DNA from: Saprospiraceae bacterium
GTDB taxonomy: Bacteria; Bacteroidota; Bacteroidia; Chitinophagales; Saprospiraceae
Direction: 5' to 3'
Assembly: GCA_007128085.1 (NCBI GenBank)
Contig: SKYC01000180.1
Coordinates: 1 to 18,961, forward strand
DNA: 18,961 nt
Shown here: piece by piece, positions 15,443-18,961 of the stretch
Position numbering within the stretch: position 1 is the stretch's first letter
How the letters are laid out: each line of letters begins with the position of its first letter
The notes under the pieces: generated by a model
What the model was told of the DNA's origin: nothing
Database searches by the model: none
The model's input: the letters and a program-made list of their open reading frames with translations, nothing else
Position numbers and translations under genes: made by a program

Positions 15443-16615
15443 ATGCAGGAAGCATATATTGTAGCCGCCAGACGGACGGCAGTGGGTAAAGCCAAAAAGG
15501 GTGGATTTAGAAATTTCAGATCGGATGATTTGGCTGTAGAAGTCATAAAGAGCTTAATAAGCGATATATCCAATTTGGATGTTTCAAAGATCGATGACGT
15601 CATTGTGGGTTGTGCCAATCCCGAAGGAGAACAGGGATTGCAAGTAGGCCGCCAGATTGCCCTGCGGGCACTGGGAAAGGAAGTGCCGGGCATTACTATT
15701 AACCGCTACTGTGCATCGGGCCTGGAGGCAATTGCTATCGCCACGGCAAAAATAAAAGCGGGCATGGGAGAAATCTATATAGCCGGGGGGACGGAGAGCA
15801 TGAGTATGATTCCGATGACGGGCTATAAACTGGCCCCAAATTACGAAGTCGCCAAGAACACCCCGGACTACATCATCAGTATGGGTTTGACCGCTGAGGC
15901 AGTGGCCAAAAAGTACGGGGTTTCCAGAGAAGATCAGGATGCGTTTGCTTTGAAATCGCATCAAAATGCTGCAAAGGCCATTGATTCCGGTTGGTTTGAA
16001 GAGCAAATCGTACCCATCGAAGTGCCCTCTGTAGAAGTGAAAAACGGAGAGAGGTCAGAAGAGGTACACACGGTAAAAACAGATGAGGGGGTGCGAAGAG
16101 ACACCTCTTTAGAAGCCCTTGGAAAATTAAGGCCGGTTTTTGCCAATAAGGGCAGCGTGACCGCAGGGAATTCAAGCCAAACTTCTGACGGTGCGGCTTT
16201 TACACTGGTGATGAGTGAGCGCATGATGAAAGAACTCGGGCTCGAACCCATAGGGAGATTGGTGAGCTGCGCAGTGGGAGGGGTGGACCCGCTGTATATG
16301 GGTATAGGGCCCTGTGTTGCTATACCTAAAGCTTTGAAGGCTTCAGGCTTGGGCCTCAGCGACATTGATTTGATCGAGTTGAATGAGGCTTTTGCGGCCC
16401 AATCACTCGCAGTCATTCGGGAAGCCGGACTCAAGCCGGAAATCGTCAATGTAAACGGGGGCGCGATTGCGCTTGGGCACCCGCTGGGATGCACCGGTGC
16501 CAAACTCACCACTCAGGTATTGTACGAACTCAAGAGAAGAAATAAAAGATACGGTATGGTTACAGCTTGCGTGGGCGGTGGACAGGGTATTGCAGGTATT
16601 TTGGAGCGGTATTAA
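15443..16615 (+). CDS. fadA: Acetyl-CoA acyltransferase (thiolase) FadA
   Basis: The thiolase cleaves 3-ketoacyl-CoA with coenzyme A in the last step of beta-oxidation; biosynthetic acetyl-CoA acetyltransferase activity is the other possibility. The 390-residue product has all catalytic elements of the family: nucleophile Cys90 in NRYCASGLEA, the NEAFAAQ segment, His346 in GGAIALGHPLG, and Cys376 in TACVGGGQG. Length is normal for the family. Its position 97 bp after fadN argues for the degradative role, as in the Bacillus fadN-fadA pair. The gene ends with two adjacent TAA codons; the second one is the first triplet of a 19-bp inverted repeat (separate entry), so a repeat element abuts the gene exactly. 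Confidence 0.92.
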   Translation: MQEAYIVAARRTAVGKAKKGGFRNFRSDDLAVEVIKSLISDISNLDVSKIDDVIVGCANPEGEQGLQVGRQIALRALGKEVPGITINRYCASGLEAIAIATAKIKAGMGEIYIAGGTESMSMIPMTGYKLAPNYEVAKNTPDYIISMGLTAEAVAKKYGVSREDQDAFALKSHQNAAKAIDSGWFEEQIVPIEVPSVEVKNGERSEEVHTVKTDEGVRRDTSLEALGKLRPVFANKGSVTAGNSSQTSDGAAFTLVMSERMMKELGLEPIGRLVSCAVGGVDPLYMGIGPCVAIPKALKASGLGLSDIDLIELNEAFAAQSLAVIREAGLKPEIVNVNGGAIALGHPLGCTGAKLTTQVLYELKRRNKRYGMVTACVGGGQGIAGILERY

Positions 16616-16867
16616 TAACCTGAGTTCGATTATTCTAACTCGCATAAAAATTTATAAATCAATGTTTTGCAAATATTGTAAAACTAAAACTAAATTAATG
16701 TACCTTATTTTTTAACTTTTTTGTCTTTTGATAGCTCACTTTTCATAGAATTCCTCCCTATACGTCGTTCCTTTTTCTTGATTTATCTCGATAAATCTTC
16801 AAAAAAGCGCCTAGTATAGGGAGTTTTCTAAGAATTATGCGTCGCGATAATAATCGAACTCAGGTTA
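16616..16867. repeat. MITE-like or invertible element bounded by 19-bp inverted repeats
   Basis: TAACCTGAGTTCGATTATT (16616-16634) is the exact reverse complement of 16849-16867. A second matched pair lies just inside: CGCATAA (16641-16647) with TTATGCG (16835-16841), separated from the outer pair by 6 and 7 unmatched bases. The enclosed 214 bp are AT-rich and non-coding and contain a nested hairpin (separate entry). The outermost TA at each side would fit a TA target as used by IS630/Tc1-like elements, so a small non-autonomous element is plausible. An invertible regulatory segment of the kind known in Bacteroidota is an alternative. No transposase or recombinase is in the window. The family is not recognised. 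Confidence 0.55.
16754..16823 (+). terminator. Nested 70-nt hairpin, possible terminator of fadN-fadA
   Basis: Three paired blocks nest perfectly: CTCCCTATAC (16754-16763) with GTATAGGGAG (16814-16823); CTTTTT (16771-16776) with AAAAAG (16802-16807); and GATTTATC (16780-16787) with GATAAATC (16790-16797), leaving a 2-nt loop. That makes 24 bp with small, nearly symmetric internal loops. On the plus strand the outer arm is followed by TTTTCT, a weak T-run. It could end the fadN-fadA message or be part of the surrounding element; both may be true. Confidence 0.5.
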
Positions 16868-17225
16868 ATATGATCCCGTACGCTACTCTGTGCTCTCTCT
16901 CCACCAACAAGTTGCCGCGCCCCCAACTCGCCGTGCCCCCTCGCCAATAAATTGGGAGCACAGCAATTTATTGGCGGGTTGGTGGGGGACGCGTGCGGTG
17001 AGAATAACTTTGCGGACTTTGACAGACAGAAAAATAAAAGTGAATCTTTGTTCCCGGCAGAAAGTAGAGCAGCAATTGAAATTAATACACCTGACCACTT
17101 CAGCAGCCGATCCTTGGCTTTAGAATCCGAGATTAGGAAAAACCGAGCAATAAAAAAAGGAAGCTATTGAGCTCAGACCCATGGAGAAAGTAGGTGCCCT
17201 TCGGAAGAATTAACAGACTCAAAAA
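16868..17225. other. Non-coding stretch between the repeat element and tatA
   Basis: Bases 16888-16993 hold a GC-rich structured block (separate entry). From about 17000 to 17225 the sequence is AT-rich with no recognised gene, tRNA or clear terminator for the minus-strand tatA. Frames of 71-77 codons cross the structured block on both strands, but they are rich in Pro, Arg and Trp generated by the repeats, lack family features, and were not called. Confidence 0.5.
16888..16993. repeat. GC-rich structured block with pseudoknot-like complementarity
   Basis: CGCCAATAAATTG (16942-16954) and CAATTTATTGGCG (16964-16976) form a perfect 13-bp stem. Its 9-nt loop contains GAGCACAG (16956-16963), which is exactly complementary to CTGTGCTC at 16888-16895. 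An outer helix joins CCACCAAC (16901-16908) with GTTGGTGG (16978-16985), leaving one unpaired G before the inner stem. Between the outer and inner left arms are two tandem 16-mers (16909-16924 and 16925-16940) that match at 13 of 16 positions. A competing helix is possible between CGCGCCCCC (16916-16924) and 16984-16993 with one bulged A. The block is much richer in G and C than the surrounding gap. It could be a structured RNA or a dispersed repeat; neither strand nor family can be assigned. Confidence 0.5.
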
Positions 17226-17534
17226 TTACTGGTGGCTGCGGTCCTGCTCGCTTTTCTCAGTATTACTTTCTTTTTCCTTAGTAGCTTCTTTTATTTCGCT
17301 TTGACTGTCCTTGTCAAGCGTTTTTTTTTCTTTGGCCACATCCTCTTTCATCCCGGTTTTGATCTCTTCTTCAATAGTGGCGCGGGCGCTGTTGAATTCG
17401 CGCATACCTTTGCCAATACCTCGCATCAATTCCGGAATTTTTTTCCCGCCGAACAAAAGAAGGATGGCAAGGAAAACGATCAAAAACTCATAGCCTCCAA
17501 GGGGCAGTAAAAATACCGTTGCTAATTCAATCAT
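17226..17534 (-). CDS. tatA: Twin-arginine translocase subunit TatA/TatB family
   Basis: TatA-family proteins form the pore of the Tat system, which exports folded proteins across the inner membrane. The 102-residue product has a short N-terminus, one membrane segment (about 13-30, ending in LLLFGGKKIPEL), the family amphipathic helix following the FGGKK hinge (MRGIGKGMREF), and a long, very charged C-terminal tail rich in Lys, Glu and Ser. This is the usual layout of TatA. TatB is possible but tends to be longer and to lack the FG hinge in this form. The ATG at 17534 is 18 nt from a -7 box (separate entry). No tatC is in the window. It is oriented with, but 76 bp from, the upstream oxygenase gene. 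Confidence 0.9.
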   Translation of the reverse strand: MIELATVFLLPLGGYEFLIVFLAILLLFGGKKIPELMRGIGKGMREFNSARATIEEEIKTGMKEDVAKEKKTLDKDSQSEIKEATKEKESNTEKSEQDRSHQ

Positions 17535-17552
17535 GATTTGCTATTTGAGCCA

Positions 17553-17587
17553 CAAAGATAAGACGTTTGTTCGACAATTGTATCAAA
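17553..17587 (-). promoter_or_regulatory. Candidate promoter for tatA
   Basis: On the minus strand TATCTTTG (17553-17560) matches the Bacteroidota -7 consensus TAnnTTTG exactly. The nearest upstream TTTG (17584-17587) is 23 nt away, a little longer than the usual 19-21. The predicted leader before the tatA ATG is very short, about 12 nt. It suggests that tatA is transcribed apart from the upstream oxygenase gene. Confidence 0.5.
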
Positions 17588-17610
17588 AAAAACAGGGCAT
17601 CAATTCAGAG

Positions 17611-18564
17611 TTATTTTTTTAGACCAATTTCCCTCAGCCTTTCATCCAGATATTCTCCGGCGGTAATGGGCTCGTATTGCAGCGGATTTTCACCGGTAAC
17701 ACAGGATTCCAGACAGCTCAGATCCATGGTACTTCTCGGATGCAGGAAAAAAGGAATGGATAACCTGGGCATGTGCCATTGCTCTCTGGGTGGGTTGACC
17801 ACCCTGTGTGTAGTGGATTTTAAATAATTGTTGGTCAGGCGCTGCAGCATATCGCCCACATTGATCACAATTTCATCGTCTTCGGGTACGATGTCCATCC
17901 ACTTATCTTCTTTATTCAGGAGTTGAAGTCCTCCTGCTGAGGCTCCGACGAGGAGGGTAATCAGGTTGATGTCTTCGTGCATTTCAGCCCTGATAGCAGA
18001 TTCGGGTTCAGTCGTGATGGGGGGGTAGTGAATGGCCCTCAAAATGCTGTTGCCGTTGTGTATTTTTTGGTCAAAAAAATCATTTTCTAATTCGAGGTGA
18101 TCCGCTATGGCCCGCAACAGTTCTCCTCCCGCTTTTTCAAATTGCCGGTAGAGTTCTCGCCCTAAGTCGGTAAATTCCGGCATTTCAGTTACGTGGACAT
18201 TTTCAGGGTATTCTTTTTTTATGGGGTCCCCGTCCGTTACCACCTGGCCGATTTGAAAAAACTCCTTCAGATCGCCCACTTTGCTGTGTTTGGCGTGTTC
18301 CTTTCCAAAGGAGGTGTATCCCCTCTGTCCGGCACCGCCCTCTACCTCGTACTTCCTTTTAAACGCCTCTGATCGTGCAAAAAAGGCCTTGGCAGCAGTG
18401 TAAAAATCGTCGATCAGCTTTTTGGGAACGCCGTGATTGACCACCCCGACAAACCCTATACTGTGAAACGCATCGCCCAGTTTTTTGACAAAGGCCTTTC
18501 GCTTTTCTTCATTTCCCGAACTGTAATCACTTAAATCCACCAGAGGTATGCTTCTGTCTCCCAT
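17611..18564 (-). CDS. Isopenicillin N synthase-like 2-oxoglutarate/Fe(II) dioxygenase
   Basis: The 317-residue product belongs to the isopenicillin N synthase-like group of 2-oxoglutarate and Fe(II)-dependent oxygenases. An N-terminal DIOX_N-like region begins with IPLVDLSDY and contains GFVGVVNHGVP (37-47). The C-terminal double-stranded beta-helix has the iron ligands His196 and Asp198 (MHED) and His253 (THRVVNP), and the 2-oxoglutarate-binding Arg267-x-Ser269 (RLSIPFF). All key residues are present, so the enzyme should be active. The substrate cannot be told: the group also includes plant hormone and flavonoid oxygenases, and no biosynthetic genes lie nearby to suggest one. Start at the ATG 18564 fits the family N-terminus and lies just after a predicted promoter. 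It follows the ABC ATPase gene on the same strand after 113 bp. Confidence 0.88.
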   Translation of the reverse strand: MGDRSIPLVDLSDYSSGNEEKRKAFVKKLGDAFHSIGFVGVVNHGVPKKLIDDFYTAAKAFFARSEAFKRKYEVEGGAGQRGYTSFGKEHAKHSKVGDLKEFFQIGQVVTDGDPIKKEYPENVHVTEMPEFTDLGRELYRQFEKAGGELLRAIADHLELENDFFDQKIHNGNSILRAIHYPPITTEPESAIRAEMHEDINLITLLVGASAGGLQLLNKEDKWMDIVPEDDEIVINVGDMLQRLTNNYLKSTTHRVVNPPREQWHMPRLSIPFFLHPRSTMDLSCLESCVTGENPLQYEPITAGEYLDERLREIGLKK

Positions 18565-18581
18565 TTTATAGTATTTTTTTG

Positions 18582-18611
18582 CTAAGATACAAAAATCAAA
18601 AAATATTCCAA
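18582..18611 (-). promoter_or_regulatory. Candidate promoter for the dioxygenase gene
   Basis: On the minus strand TTG (18609-18611) is followed after 19 nt by TATCTTAG (18582-18589), which matches TAnnTTTG at all but one specified position. The spacing is as expected for a Bacteroidota promoter. The dioxygenase ATG is 17 nt downstream. Confidence 0.45.
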
Positions 18612-18677
18612 TTTTGCTGTTTTCTCACGGTGTATGAAATAACCATCGACTTTGGTTTGTATTTTTTTAACCCCGGG

Positions 18678-18961
18678 TCAAAAATCCCTGATCTCCTGTA
18701 TAAAGAACTCTTCAAGTCTGGCGAGGGTGTGCTCATCGGCGTAGATGTCTCTCGCTATTTTCCCGCGATCGAGAATGACTATTCTGTCGCAAAATTCAGC
18801 GATATGACCCAGGTCGTGGCTGGATACCACCACGGTCGTATCGGTATTTTTATTTAAGTGGGTTAAAAGAGTCCTCAACTCGTATTGAGTGGAGGGATCC
18901 AGGTTGGAAAAGGGTTCGTCCAAAATGAGCAATTTGGGTTTGCCCAGCATGGCTCCGGCCA
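18678..18961 (-). CDS. ABC transporter ATP-binding protein, 3' part
   Basis: This is the C-terminal part of an ABC ATPase whose start lies beyond the window; the frame stays open to the last base. Visible are Walker B and the D-loop in AGAMLGKPKLLILDEPFSNL followed by DP, the H-loop in VVVSSHDLGHIAEFCDRIVIL, and a short tail ending in IQEIRDF. The Walker A and signature motifs are outside. The sequence is of the general export type (CcmA/GldA-like class), and the cargo cannot be inferred. A methionine at 18950 inside the Walker B approach is not the start. The stop is 113 bp before the dioxygenase start. Confidence 0.88.
   Translation of the reverse strand, partial: AGAMLGKPKLLILDEPFSNLDPSTQYELRTLLTHLNKNTDTTVVVSSHDLGHIAEFCDRIVILDRGKIARDIYADEHTLARLEEFFIQEIRDF

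Noticed and set aside
16883..17123. Small Pro/Arg/Trp-rich reading frames of 71-77 codons on both strands
   Set aside because: They arise from the GC-rich inverted and tandem repeats, have no family features or ribosome-binding site, and overlap each other on opposite strands.
1..18961. CRISPR array, phage genes or a defence island
   Set aside because: No regularly spaced direct repeats, integrase, phage structural genes or recognised defence genes are seen; the gene content is almost all core metabolism and transport.

Overview
The window reads as chromosomal core sequence from a member of the Bacteroidota. Four things point there: several intergenic stretches carry the phylum's promoter signature (a -7 box TAnnTTTG, in two cases with a TTG or TTTG 19-20 nt upstream); strong Shine-Dalgarno sequences are largely absent; there is an exbB-exbD-exbD-tonB cluster of the Bacteroidota kind; and UvrA lacks one zinc-binding cysteine pair. 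A menaquinone gene of the futalosine route (mqnC) suggests a Cytophagia- or Saprospiria-like lineage, but that is inference.

Layout. Bases 1-2110 hold rimP-nusA on the minus strand, with a clear promoter and an unusual terminator-like hairpin at the very 5' end of the predicted transcript. The 292 bases downstream of nusA are non-coding, and an ATG lies at the window edge where infB would be expected. Bases 2280-9978 form a plus-strand run: mqnC (menaquinone synthesis), a purine nucleoside phosphorylase, uvrA (nucleotide excision repair), and a large protein with two related N-terminal beta-rich domains followed by two CbxX/CfqX-type AAA+ ATPase modules. Bases 9997-12386, on the minus strand, encode an energy-transduction module in the order exbB, exbD, exbD, tonB/tolA-like. 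After a 577-base gap, bases 12964-16615 encode a plus-strand fatty-acid beta-oxidation pair: a FadN-type dehydrogenase/hydratase fusion and a FadA thiolase. A 610-base gap follows, rich in inverted repeats. Bases 17226-18961, on the minus strand, hold tatA, an isopenicillin-N-synthase-like 2-oxoglutarate/Fe(II) oxygenase, and the 3' part of an ABC transporter ATPase.

Most genes are housekeeping. The less ordinary parts are the tandem-AAA protein with its duplicated N-terminal domain, and the gap between fadA and tatA. That gap contains a 19-bp perfect inverted repeat spanning about 250 bp (a MITE-like or invertible element), a nested 70-nt hairpin inside it, and a second GC-rich structured block whose hairpin loop is complementary to an upstream segment, as in a pseudoknot. 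All calls come from reading the sequence; no database search was possible.
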